Assembly: GCF_910591885.1 (NCBI RefSeq)
Contig: NC_063272.1
Location: forward strand, 13,962,364-14,026,363
Length of the DNA stretch: 64,000 bases
Direction of reading: 5' to 3'
DNA from: Bombus terrestris
Taxonomy: Eukaryota > Arthropoda > Insecta > Hymenoptera > Apidae
Made by a program: the position numbers and the translations under genes. The notes beneath the pieces were generated by a model that was not told where the DNA came from, searched no databases, and saw only the letters and a list, made by a program, of their open reading frames with translations. Positions 53,666 through 62,579 of this stretch are shown in pieces. Each line of letters starts with the position of its first letter. Position 1 is the first letter of the stretch.

Positions 53666-56600
53666 GTACGTACGTTCTATAATTTTTCATTATCGAGTCA
53701 GCTCGCTTACCAGCGAGACCGCATTGCGCAACACGAGCAATTCGAGAAAGAAATACCAGTAATAATAAAACACAAAAAATGCGAATGAAAGAAATATAGT
53801 AGAGTAAAAAACAATACAACGTTATGAAGTAGGTTTATGACAATGTCGCCTGAGGAAATTCTTAAAGAACCTCTGAAAATAACTCGTTACAAATTCTTAT
53901 TGCGAACATAAAAAATTAAATTCCAATCAATTTTACAGAATGATCTCGTAAAGTTTGACTTATGCAAAGTACGTAAGAACCATTACGTACGTAAGAACAA
54001 GGAAACTTATTCGCGGGAAATCGCGGGGCGTTTTCACGCGGTAATTGAAGGAAAACAGTGTTACATTCTTGTATTATTATTCGCTGAACTTCCATTTCAA
54101 TATCATTGGCGATCATTCCCTTGAGATGTACCGTGCTTAATTCCATTTCCGCTAACAAAATCAATTAACAGATTGAAACGCGCGTTTTGACGATTCCGCA
54201 GAGAAATTCACAGATGGAATGTTTCTTGATTTTCCATCGACGCGACGCGACGGGACTCAAAACGGAAATTAAAAGCAGAAATGGAAGCTGTTACGAATGG
54301 ACAGGCTGAAAGTTTCTATCAATTTATTGGCGTTTCATTCACGTGCTTATTCAATGTTACCTTCGTTCACATCTCTGGTTTGAGAAGCAACCAGTTTTAA
54401 ACGCAGATTTGGCTAGTGAAATGCGTGTACATTGATATCTACGTACGATTATATAAACATTTCGCGAGCAATTTCTGCGAAATTCCTTCATTTTCAATTC
54501 TACAGGAGTTATTCTTATTATTTGCCATTTTTCAAAAGTAGCTGATATAAATTGTCAGTTACGGAATATTCTCGATACCGTAATATTATGACCAAAGATA
54601 TTTTGAATATTTTTATTCGGATATTAAATTTTGAAACTGCTTTTTTATAAGCAATAGAAAATGTGATTTACCATGTTGTTGTACTGTAATCTGCAATTAT
54701 TGGAGCCACAAACGATATATAATGTGCAGCATAATCTTTTATGAACTTCTCGAAGCTTTTTTTCATTAGCCATTGCATAGTATCCGAAAACGATTGGTAC
54801 GTTTACAGTAGGAAGAATCCTGGAGCCGCAATAATTTTCTTCCGGCTCGATTCGTCGATCGACGACGTTATTGCCGATCCGGCGTATATCACGACGGAAG
54901 TCGGTTGTCAAACGGAGGGTGAACACAGGGAATCGAGTATATATCGCGAAAATTTGAACTATAGGCTGGCGCCGTATATCACAAGGTGCTTTACGAGTGA
55001 ATCTCCTTTAACGAGCAGTCCACTCAAACAACAGAGCATGTTACGTAACACCTCGTGATTTTGCTTATTTATAGTTTACGGAGCAATTTTCTGAAGCCGT
55101 TAAATTTACCACCTGTTCTTTTTTCATCCACATCGATCTCGTGAACATCACCTTCACGATAGTTCGATGCTGAATTTCGAACGTCCTTTTATTTCGAATA
55201 AAAGCGTAAATTGGTCGTTAACGAGCCACGAGTTCGAAATCTGGTTTAACTAATGAGGAATTTATAGCATCGGTAAAGCGTTTAATTTCGTTTATGGACA
55301 CTTCAAGACAGATTGTTGATCATGGTTCATTTAGTCCTCAAAGAAAATAGGAAACATGCATGTTGGGTAAACGCGTAAATTAGTGATTTAACATATTACG
55401 ACCAGAAATAATTACAAGCCTTTGAGCCTTGCTAGTTACTGTGCTCATAGGAGATTTATGATGGCCTACGAACGTATTTGGACGCTTATCATAGAAAATC
55501 ATTATGTATATACTGTATACGTTATATAAATTTTGATATTCCGAAACACGTAATGAGTATTAAAGATAATCCTACTGAATACCGAGGCTTATTAGTATAA
55601 TGAATAATTAACTGTTTAAATAAATTTGTGACTCAATACCTTGCAACTTCTACATATGTACATTTACAGATTTGTTTTAAGGTATACCAATATAAATGGA
55701 CATGAAATGAATACTTTCGTGAGCTACTGTATGCAGCTGCATCCCATTCTTGTTACGAGCTGTTAAATTTCACGTGGAACCAAGCATCCTAGACTACGCG
55801 TGAATTTTCCGAACCGCTCTTTACATTTTCCGAATCGGCCCTTGCGTTTTATTAATACTCCAACATAAATATTCACACAATTCTCGAAGTCTTATCTCCA
55901 CAAATATCTCATGTTATTATGAGCTACAGTCCACTATATTCAAACTACATACACATTAATTCACGTACGTACGTTCGCTATTAAAACTATTTTTTTTTTT
56001 TTATTTGATAGACTTTTTACTATCAATTCTCATTGGAAATTATAAGTAAATTATAATTAAAACTATGAAAACATATTAAAGCTATGAAAATGTATCTAGT
56101 GAGAGCGTAGGAAATTAAAATGCTCTGTGACATCAGATTTCAGGACTGTCGTGTATATAAAAATATTTTAAGAACTAGCCGAAAAGTGATTTTGTTTCAC
56201 TACTCGAGCAGCAGCAGCCAAAACTGCCATATAGAATATAAATGCAGACTGGAAGCTACAGCGTCGCCATTCGAGTGGGATATTTTTCGGGTCCAGCAGT
56301 ATACTAGAGAATACGAGAATGATTTACGATCCGTTTAGGACACAGGGACAAAAGCCAAGCTTCGGCTCAGGTTCCGTTAACAATTCCATTCTCCTTAATT
56401 GCATCGTGCTGTATAAACAAGAAACGAGTCCTGGGTCACGCCTAGTACGTCTGGTATGAACAGAAGAGGGGAGTGCAAAGAAGTTTGGGAACTCTCTTGA
56501 GCATTTTCCGGGCGAGAAAAATGACTCTCGAGCACCCAGGCACTTTCTACGGTGTCGCAAAAGCACGTAACGCGATCAGGAAATAAATATCACCCTTTAT

Positions 56601-57780
56601 TCGCACTCGAGTCAAGCGTCACGAAGAAACCGTGGACTGTATCCGTCTCTTGTTTACCGATCCCGACTGGATACGATGTTTACCGCTTCATAGTCCAGGA
56701 ATACGCGAAACCCGAGGGAATTCAATCGATACGGGTGCCTCAACGAAATTTTTATTCGAGCAAGAATGAGAGGAATCGCGATTTCCTGAATAGCGAGATC
56801 CAGAGAAAACCTAAAAGCTTTCAGAAGTGGGTTCCGCTACGGATTGAAAGGAATATCGTTTCGTTGATCAAACGATGCGGAAATCAAGTTAATGAAAATT
56901 GTTTTTCACGCGATATGGTGCGCTCGCAGTAAGAGTGCAACGGATGCGTTAATCACAGAAAAATTGTTCGATAAAAATATATCCCTGCTTGTTTGCCAGC
57001 GGCATAACAATGAAAAACAAACGGCTATGGGAAGCAGTAAATAAAATTCTGTCTGTTTCGATTAAATCTCGAACGTGATATTAGAGCGTTCACAACACGG
57101 CGGTGTAATATTTGATATATAGGTAGTACACTGCTTAATCCGGATCCGGGACAATGAAGTACTTCATGTACAGGTAACACTAGCTGTCGCGCTTCTAATA
57201 TACAGGTGTTCGGCTACAGGTGTCAGGAAATATAAGGAGTGATTCTTAAAGTCGAAATGAGAGGAAAATCAAAAATAAAAAAATTGCGTTTCAGCTACGT
57301 TTTTTAATTAATGACAATTAAAATCGGACAAAATATTCCTGCACGCGAGCAATCTTCCTTACACGAACGAAAAGAGGTCAGCCTAAGCAGCGGTGCGTAA
57401 AGTAATCCTCAAATCGAACGACACATGGGGTGGCAAGTAACCTCGTACAAGTCGTAGGGAAAAAAGCTATGATATTCACAAACATAAACGACCCCGCTCG
57501 ACGTTTTGCAACAGGAATGACACACTAAACATTAAGCCAGCCTGCTCATGGAAATCCATAAAAGCATATCGAAAACCATTCTATGAAATTTCCGAGTAGA
57601 GGGAATTAATGTTTCCTTTAATCCCTTGCCTTCATAATTCACAGATAAAAAAGCACAACATGCCAATGTGCATATGCAATGATCATAAAATGCTCACATA
57701 GATGAATGAATATTGATATGAACACCTAGTCAGGATTGCAGCCAATTATCCCATATTACTTGCCATATAATTAATAATTA
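53666..57780 (+). other. First part of the intron after the last visible exon, no feature seen
   Basis: AT-rich intronic sequence starting GTACGT. Several open frames of about 100 codons occur (for example 54741-55058 and 56552-56932 on +), but none resembles the expected GLTG-containing exon or any other family. A poly-T run lies at about 55990-56003. Confidence 0.7.
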
Positions 57781-57854
57781 TACCAGTAATACAGTTAATT
57801 GCTTTGTTGTGTAGTGATACAATTAGTAATTATATATCAAATAATACTGATTGC

Positions 57855-57905
57855 CCAGCTCTCACCGCGAGGAAGTGCTGCGAGTGGAGACCCACCCTTT
57901 CCCTT
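57855..57905. repeat. Partial diverged copy of a stem-loop found again at 58331-58375
   Basis: CCCAGCTCTCACCGCGAGG followed by AAGTGCTGCGAGTGGAGACC corresponds to CCAGGTCTCACCACGAGG followed by AGGTGACTACGCAAGAGACC at about 58331. Both have TCTCACC...GGTGA or GTG...GAGACC complementarity. It is probably the remnant of an older copy of the 1.3 kb repeat unit. Confidence 0.6.
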
Positions 57906-58273
57906 TTCTACCTACGTAATAATCTAAACGTAAAAAAAGAGAAAGTGAAAGGGAAGGGATATTGTATAGAGTATGAATTCTCTTCACTGGATGTCACAAA
58001 AAATCCTGAAACAATTAGAATAAAGTGATTAGTAAATTAGAATAAAAACGGAAAAAATGATAGGAAGGAGAATAAATCTTTGTATTTCGTTCCAAGTCAA
58101 ATAAGTATCATTGTACAGAATGGACTCACGATGGACTTAACATAATTAAGACTTATCCCACGGTATCCGACAGTGTTCAGCGATGTCCCACGTTGCAATG
58201 CAGTTTAGATCATCCAAAATTCTATCCGTAACTTTTGCTGATCCAAACTTGACTGGTGCGTAGTTCTTAGCTT

Positions 58274-58325
58274 GGCATCGTTTACCAAAGATTAATCAAC
58301 TGATTAATTTTTGGAAAACGATGCC
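58274..58325. repeat. 52-bp near-perfect palindrome
   Basis: Two 25-base arms, GGCATCGTTT...AATCA and its inverse TGATTAAT...GATGCC, are separated by only AC and match at 23 of 25 positions. Such a sequence can extrude as a cruciform or fold as a long RNA hairpin. The matching place in unit B (about 60395-60446) keeps the ATTAATCA/TGATTAAT core. Confidence 0.9.
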
Positions 58326-58333
58326 AATTACCA

Positions 58334-58463
58334 GGTCTCACCACGAGGAGGTGACTACGCAAGAGACCCGCCCATGGGTTATTTAACTTTATACATTCAT
58401 CTCGACATTCGACCCATTGGCAGAATGTCGAGTTCTGACTCTACTTGTCCATGGGCCTGCGTA
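58334..58463. repeat. Nested inverted repeats
   Basis: Several arm pairs lie one inside another: TACGCA (58356-58361) with TGCGTA (58458-58463), GCCCATGG (58370-58377) with CCATGGGC (58449-58456), and CTCGACATTC (58401-58410) with GAATGTCGAG (58423-58432). A separate pair, GGTCTC (58334-58339) with GAGACC (58363-58368), competes with part of this fold. This block is the part of unit A that unit B lacks. Confidence 0.75.
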
Positions 58464-58514
58464 AAGAAATAGTTGTTTCGTACCCTAACTGCGAAACACA
58501 TATTTCCAACGCAG

Positions 58515-58612
58515 CGCTTACATGAATCTTTACAAACGTGGAGCAAAGCATACATAACGCCACAGCTATCTCCCACACACCGATTACATAGATCAGTACA
58601 AATATTGTACAA
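58515..58612. repeat. 66-bp diverged tandem inside unit A
   Basis: CGCTTACATGAATCTTTACAAA at 58515 recurs as CGATTACATAGATCAGTACAAA at 58581. On the minus strand the two copies read as CNRCVGDSC and CKRCVGNMC, a Cys-rich 22-residue period. Whether this frame is used is unknown. Confidence 0.6.
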
Positions 58613-58905
58613 TAATTGGTATCCCTACTGGCAGCATTCGGTATCAAAGACACATTTATCTAACTTGAAACGAGTGAAAGAAAATGAAGCTAAAGAACGT
58701 ACTATCAAACCTACGCGACGTACCTCCGTGCACCGGATAACCCCAAGGATCAGCGGAAAGCCCAAGAATTGGCTCATAACTCTATTCCTGATTCGCCGTT
58801 CGGAACTTATACGAGTCGCGGTCGATGGCGCCGACCGATGATGCCAGTGATCCGCTGGTGATCCAGCCGTGGATCCAGCACATAGGCCGGCAACTTAACA
58901 CACTC

Positions 58906-59083
58906 CAACTGAACATGTGGAACCCGGGGAGGGGCCGCTGAACAGGATTACGAAGGCATAGGCCTCAACTGAACAGTGGGGCCCACCCCTGTGGAGGGGC
59001 CGCTGAACAGGATTACGAAGGCATGATCTTCAACTGAACAGTGGAACCCACCCCCGCGGGGCCGAACAGGATTACGGAGGACG
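58906..59083. repeat. GC-rich tandem repeat, about 60-65-bp unit, nearly three copies
   Basis: CAACTGAACA(GT)GTGG starts at 58906, 58966 and 59031, each followed by a C/G-rich stretch, GGGGCC, and (GCT)GAACAGGATTACG(A/G)AGG. Copies two and three differ in the CCCACCCC(TGTGGA) segment. The base composition is much richer in G and C than the surrounding intron. Confidence 0.85.
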
Positions 59084-59530
59084 TGAAGTTGCGGGTCCAT
59101 GACCGAGTACCGAAGTACCAATCGGTCAGGACTGCAGATCCACGACTGAATCCCCAACAGATTCGCAAGCATCACCGGCGCGACGACAACTCCCGCGATC
59201 CGATGCGAACGTCGAGCAGTCGTCGAGCAGTCACCAAGACTGAGGTGTGCTTGAGCCGCCTTACGAATCCAAAGAGTTGTCCAGTGCACGTTGACCCGCA
59301 CGTACCCGGAATACGCACGAGCGAGTACGTCACGCGACAGTTTGAAAGAACTGAGTGATCGCGAACCGACAAATCGCGAGTACAATTTCTCCAGTGTGGT
59401 AAGCGACGGGAGAGAGACGAGATTTTTCTTTTTTCGTCCCAAGATGGATAAGTATCGTTGTACAGAATGAGCTCACAATGCACTTAACATAGGTATCTAT
59501 CTTACGATTAATTAAGCCTAAAACGCACGC

Positions 59531-59750
59531 ATTCTACGGTGTCCCCCGGTGTCCAACGATATCCAACGATGTCCAACGGTGTCCAACGGTGTCCAACGGT
59601 GTCCAACGGTGTCCAACGGCGTCCAACGATGTCCAACGGTGTCCAACGATGTCCAACGGTGTCCAACGACGTCCAACGGTGTCCAACGGTGTCCAACGAT
59701 GTCCAACGGTGTCCAACGATGTCCAACGGTGTCCAACGATGTCCAACGGT
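59531..59750. repeat. 10-bp minisatellite, block 1 (22 units)
   Basis: Twenty-two consecutive units of exactly 10 bp, consensus GTCCAACGGT or GTCCAACGAT, with no change of phase across 220 bases. Edge units are degenerate (ATTCTACGGT, GTCCCCCGGT). Because 10 is not a multiple of 3 and the unit has no stop in any frame, all six frames are open here. The + strand reads as a repeated VQRCPTVSNG and the minus strand as a repeated TPLDTVGHRW. Confidence 0.97.
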
Positions 59751-59816
59751 GCAGTCCAGTGTAGATCATCCAAAATTCTTTTCGCGGCATTTGGAGATCC
59801 ACACTGAACCAATGGT
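59751..59816. repeat. 66-bp spacer 1 between minisatellite blocks
   Basis: It begins GCAGTCCAGTGTAGATCATCC and contains GATCATCCAAAA facing TTTGGAGATC, so it can fold back on itself. It recurs at 60027, 60113 and 60279 with the same 66-base spacing to the next block, and once in unit A at 58194. Confidence 0.9.
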
Positions 59817-60026
59817 GTCCCACGTTGTCCCACGGTGTCCCACGGTGTCCCACGATGTCCCACGATGTCCCACGATATCCAACGGTGTCCCACGATGTCC
59901 AACGGTGTCCCACGATGTCCAACGGTGTCCCACGATGTCCAACGGTGTCCCACGATGTCCAACGGTGTCTCACGGTGTCCAACGGTGTCCAACGGTGTCC
60001 CACGGTGTCCCACGGTGTCCAACGGT
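59817..60026. repeat. 10-bp minisatellite, block 2 (21 units)
   Basis: Twenty-one units of 10 bp, mostly GTCCCACGGT or GTCCCACGAT alternating with GTCCAACGGT. From 59887 to 59966 the two types alternate strictly, making a 20-bp higher-order unit. Single changes include ATCC and GTCTCACGGT. Confidence 0.97.
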
Positions 60027-60092
60027 GCAGTCCAGTGTAGATCATCCAAAATTCTTTTCGCGGCTTTTGGAGATCCATACTGGACCAATGGA
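60027..60092. repeat. 66-bp spacer 2
   Basis: It nearly matches spacer 1, with CGGCTTTTGGAGATCC in place of CGGCATTTGGAGATCC. It is followed by only two 10-bp units (60093-60112) before spacer 3. Confidence 0.9.
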
Positions 60093-60112
60093 ATCCCACG
60101 GTGTCCCATGTT
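60093..60112. repeat. 10-bp minisatellite, block 3 (2 units)
   Basis: GTCCCACGGT-type units reduced to two copies (the first starts with T), ending in CCATGTT immediately before the next spacer. Confidence 0.85.
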
Positions 60113-60178
60113 GCAGTCCAGTCTAGATCATCCAAAATTCTTTTCGCGTTTTTTGGTGATCTACACTGGACCAACGGT
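60113..60178. repeat. 66-bp spacer 3
   Basis: Starts GCAGTCCAGTCTAGATCATCC and carries GCGTTTTTTGGTGATC in place of GCGGCTTTTGGAGATC. Its length is the same as the other spacers. Confidence 0.9.
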
Positions 60179-60278
60179 GTTCTACGGTTTCCAGCGTCGT
60201 CCCACGGTGTCCAGTGGCGTCCAATGTCGTCCCACGGTGTCCAATGTCGTCCCACGGTGTCCAATGTCGTCCCACGTT
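60179..60278. repeat. 10-bp minisatellite, block 4 (10 units)
   Basis: Ten units. From about 60219 they alternate GTCCAATGTC and GTCCCACGGT, a 20-bp higher-order unit different from that of block 2. The final unit GTCCCACGTT leads into the last spacer. Confidence 0.95.
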
Positions 60279-60344
60279 GCAGTCCAGTTTAGATTATCCA
60301 AAATTCTCTTCGTGGCTTTTCGTAATCCAAAATGGACTGTATTA
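60279..60344. repeat. 66-bp spacer 4
   Basis: Starts GCAGTCCAGTTTAGATTATCC and is the most diverged spacer in unit B, closest in its TTTAGAT to the spacer of unit A. It leads into the shared right part of the unit. Confidence 0.85.
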
Positions 60345-60550
60345 GCGTGATTCTGAGCTTGGTATCGAATTATTGTGCAATGTTTGTACTTATCAATGTA
60401 GTCGTTTTCTGAAAATTAATCAACTGATTAATCTGCGAAAACAATTACATCGATCGGTAGAAACATTGTACAATATTTCGCAACCGTACTGGCAACATTC
60501 GGTATCAATGATACATATGTCTAACTTGGAACCACAGAAAGGAAATGAAA

Positions 60551-61490
60551 GTACTGACACTGTATATACAATTTAGAGTTTTGCAAAAGAGACATACGAC
60601 TCGTTGTACTAAGCATATGAAGATATCGAAAAGTTATATACTCCAACGTGACCGCAATATTCTTCTTTTAAAAATGGGAAAACGGGAAGAAGCCTGAACA
60701 ATCAGACGATGGAAGAAAAATCATTTGGGTATCTAGCATACATATTTAATATGCTATGAAATGTTCATATATGTAACTGAAACGTATTTTCTGTAAATTG
60801 ATAAATCTGAGACAAACTCATTTACTGGATTTGGTATATAGAAGAAACAGACATCTTTAAAACGAGAACATTTTATGAAACATTTTATGAAAAATACACT
60901 ATTAATAATGGTCAATTATAGATCAAATTACTATTGATTAAATTTTAGCAAATATAGAGAATCGTGTGTATCTTTTAATCGAAACTAGGGTTACGTTGGA
61001 AACAAGAATTTTAAGTAATTGAATTTAAACTGAATTAAAAATTGTAACGTTCATTTGGAATAACTAAGATGAGAGAAACCCCGGTTATTATAAAATCACT
61101 TGCTTTATCTTTTAACTTTTAACAGTATCTGTTAATTTCTACAACAACATAGTGATTTGCAACGTAATAAAACGAAAGGTATGTGCATAAGCCATTTTTT
61201 GCAGAACTTTTGCTACAAACGTGACGATGCCTTTGTTTCGTGACGAAACTTTTGTTTCATGCAAATGAAATTCGAATATTTATAAAATTCTACATTACTG
61301 TTAAAAGATTGAAGTGAAAATATCGCGGTCGAAAAAATTCTAAAAGTTATGGTTCTAAGAACGAACAATCACCAGCACTAATTCCAATTGCAATGAATTA
61401 AATTATAAAAAATATTTCAAGCCTTCATAGCAACATTAAGATATTTCGTTATAATACTTTGTTGCGCATGAAATCGCTCACAATTTCATA
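60551..61490. other. Intronic sequence between the two repeat districts, nothing seen
   Basis: AT-rich sequence without a recognisable exon, repeat or mobile element. A short TA tract follows at 61498-61514. Confidence 0.6.
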
Positions 61491-61497
61491 CATGTAA

Positions 61498-61514
61498 ATA
61501 TATATATATATTAT
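61498..61514. repeat. Short TA tract
   Basis: Alternating T and A over about 16 bases. Confidence 0.8.
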
Positions 61515-61696
61515 ACATTCGTAATAAAGTTCTGTATTTTAGCAGTCATGGTAACGTTAACGCTGACAAAGGAATATGTCTTATAGCAGTATTTTCAGTA
61601 ATAAACGTAGTAATAAGGGGCGCATTAATAAGGGGCGTTGAAAAAGAAACAAAGCAGTAGCCAGAAGGGCTACTAAAATTCGATTGTCTTCCACTC

Positions 61697-61704
61697 TATA
61701 TAAA
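61697..61704 (+). promoter_or_regulatory. Candidate TATA box (TATATAAA)
   Basis: TATATAAA is preceded by CTTCCACTC and followed about 30 bases later by AGAGTGGAACTGAATATTC, where transcription could start. The spacing is right for a polymerase II promoter, and everything unusual in this district lies downstream of it. TATA-like words are common by chance in AT-rich DNA, so support is contextual only. Confidence 0.35.
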
Positions 61705-61745
61705 CCCGATCAACACGCCGAGAGTGGAACTGAATATTCTTGTTT

Positions 61746-62448
61746 CGCAACGCTAATTTACTACTAATATTTATGAAGCAGAAAATTCTCAAAATCAAAC
61801 GCGACGAGTGCTTCGTTATATTTGCAATATCAATTAATCTACCATTAAAAAGAAAAAGAAAAATCTGAAAATTCCCGATATCTAATACGCAACGCTAATA
61901 AGTATAAATCTACGCACTCGTATTTAAGCAATACGCAACACTAATAGCGAGAGATTGCAGTGCAACCATTTAGGAGGTTGCCGATGAACGATCACACTTG
62001 TACAGCTCTTTAGGCTGTACGTGTGATCCAGGAGCAGTGTCCGACAAATGCAGTCGGAGGGTTTGGGCAGTTTGTGAACGCAACACTACTTAACAAAACG
62101 CGAGCATTCATTATCGCAACGCTAATAGGAAAAATAAGTAGAACTCGCGATGGAACAATGTCGCAACGCTAATTCTTAAAGTGAATTTAATGAAAATTAC
62201 TATTTACTATTTGAAAAAGCTACTTTAAATATCCTAGTATTGCTACTTAAACAGAAAAACAGAAAAAATTCTAAAAATTGCAAAAGACAATCGCGATATC
62301 GTAATTCGCAACTCTAAAACAAACGCGATTATCATTTTATCGCAACTCTAATTCAAACCGTAATCATTCTCTCGCCACACTAATGAAAAATAGCGATATT
62401 ATTTCGTAACTCTAATACAACCCGTAATTAACTTGTCGCAACACTAAT
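61746..62448 (+). repeat. Eleven spaced copies of CGCAACGCTAAT
   Basis: Copies start at 61746, 61888, 61934, 62079, 62115, 62162, 62307, 62341, 62373, 62405 and 62437. Position 7 varies (G, A or T) and a few copies have one other change (CGCCACACTAAT, CGTAACTCTAAT, CGCAACACTACT, CGCAACTCTAAA). Spacings are 142, 46, 145, 36, 47, 145, 34, 32, 32 and 32. In the last part a 64-bp pair can be seen: copies at 62341 and 62405 share CTCTAAT.CAA.CCGTAAT, while those at 62373 and 62437 share ACTAAT.A.AAAAT.GCGAT. All copies have the same orientation. I do not recognise the motif. Confidence 0.9.
61962..62058 (+). ncRNA. Candidate structured RNA: three consecutive stem-loops
   Basis: Three stems follow one another in 97 bases. 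The first is GCAACC (61962) with GGTTGC (61976-61981). The second is GATCACAC-TT-GTACAGC (61990-62006) with GCTGTACGTGTGATC (62014-62028), 15 pairs with a two-base bulge and a 7-base loop. The third is TCCGAC (62040) with GTCGGA (62053-62058). They sit about 230 bases after a possible TATA box and between copies of the CGCAAC motif. This could be an RNA gene, or the leader of a retroelement transcript. It matches no family I know. Confidence 0.4.
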
Positions 62449-62513
62449 AAGAAAAATCGCGATTTGCCCAATGGGACGATGGACCGATATATACATCGGC
62501 CAAAAAAACAAAG

Positions 62514-62541
62514 ACTACTACTACTACTACTACTACTACTA
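62514..62541 (+). repeat. ACT trinucleotide microsatellite
   Basis: Nine ACT units run without interruption, then AATACT. In one frame it would encode a run of threonine, in another tyrosine (TAC). Confidence 0.95.
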
Positions 62542-62579
62542 ATACTAAAATCGAGCATAGTGACAAAGTAGTAACAATA

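Larger units (their letters stand above)
58060..59404. repeat. Repeat unit A of a diverged 1.3 kb direct duplication
   Basis: Landmarks occur in the same order as in unit B at 59405-60550: CGTTCCAAG, AAGTATC(A/G)TTGTACAGAATG, ACTTAACATA, a few degenerate 10-bp minisatellite units (58157-58193), a 66-bp spacer (from 58194, ...TTTAGATCATCCAAAATTCT...), GCTTGG(C/T)ATCG, ATTAATCAACTGATTAAT, ATTGTACAAT, CTACTGGCA(G/A)CATTCGGTATCAA and TCTAACTTG. Unit A has about 230 bases near 58330-58565 that unit B lacks, and a GC-richer second half (58690-59400) with a 65-bp tandem. I know no named element with this content. It may be a non-autonomous mobile element or a local satellite. Confidence 0.75.
59405..60550. 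repeat. Repeat unit B with expanded minisatellite
   Basis: This is the second copy of the 1.3 kb unit. Its left part (59405-59530) and right part (60279-60550) align with unit A at 58060-58156 and at 58194-58300 plus 58565-58691. Between them the few degenerate 10-bp units of A have expanded to 55 units in four blocks with interposed 66-bp spacers. Confidence 0.75.

Noticed and set aside
56552..56932. 126-codon plus-strand frame, considered as the next receptor exon
   Set aside because: It lacks the GLTG motif and the S1 ligand-binding pattern expected after NYINA, and has no matching splice sites.
58948..59442. 164-codon minus-strand frame over the GC-rich half of unit A
   Set aside because: It runs through the 60-65-bp tandem, where GC richness lowers stop frequency, and a plus-strand frame overlaps it.
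59518..60264. The longest open frames of the window, on both strands, with repeated WTPLDTVGHR and VQRCPTVSNG
   Set aside because: They exist only because the 10-bp unit has no stop codon in any frame. All six frames are open, there is no credible start context or neighbouring exon, and unit A shows the same locus before expansion with no frame.
62307..62448. Regular 32-bp spacing with a 12-base repeat, considered as a CRISPR-like array
   Set aside because: The repeat is too short and variable, the between-motif sequence itself repeats at 64 bp, and the surroundings are a eukaryotic intron.
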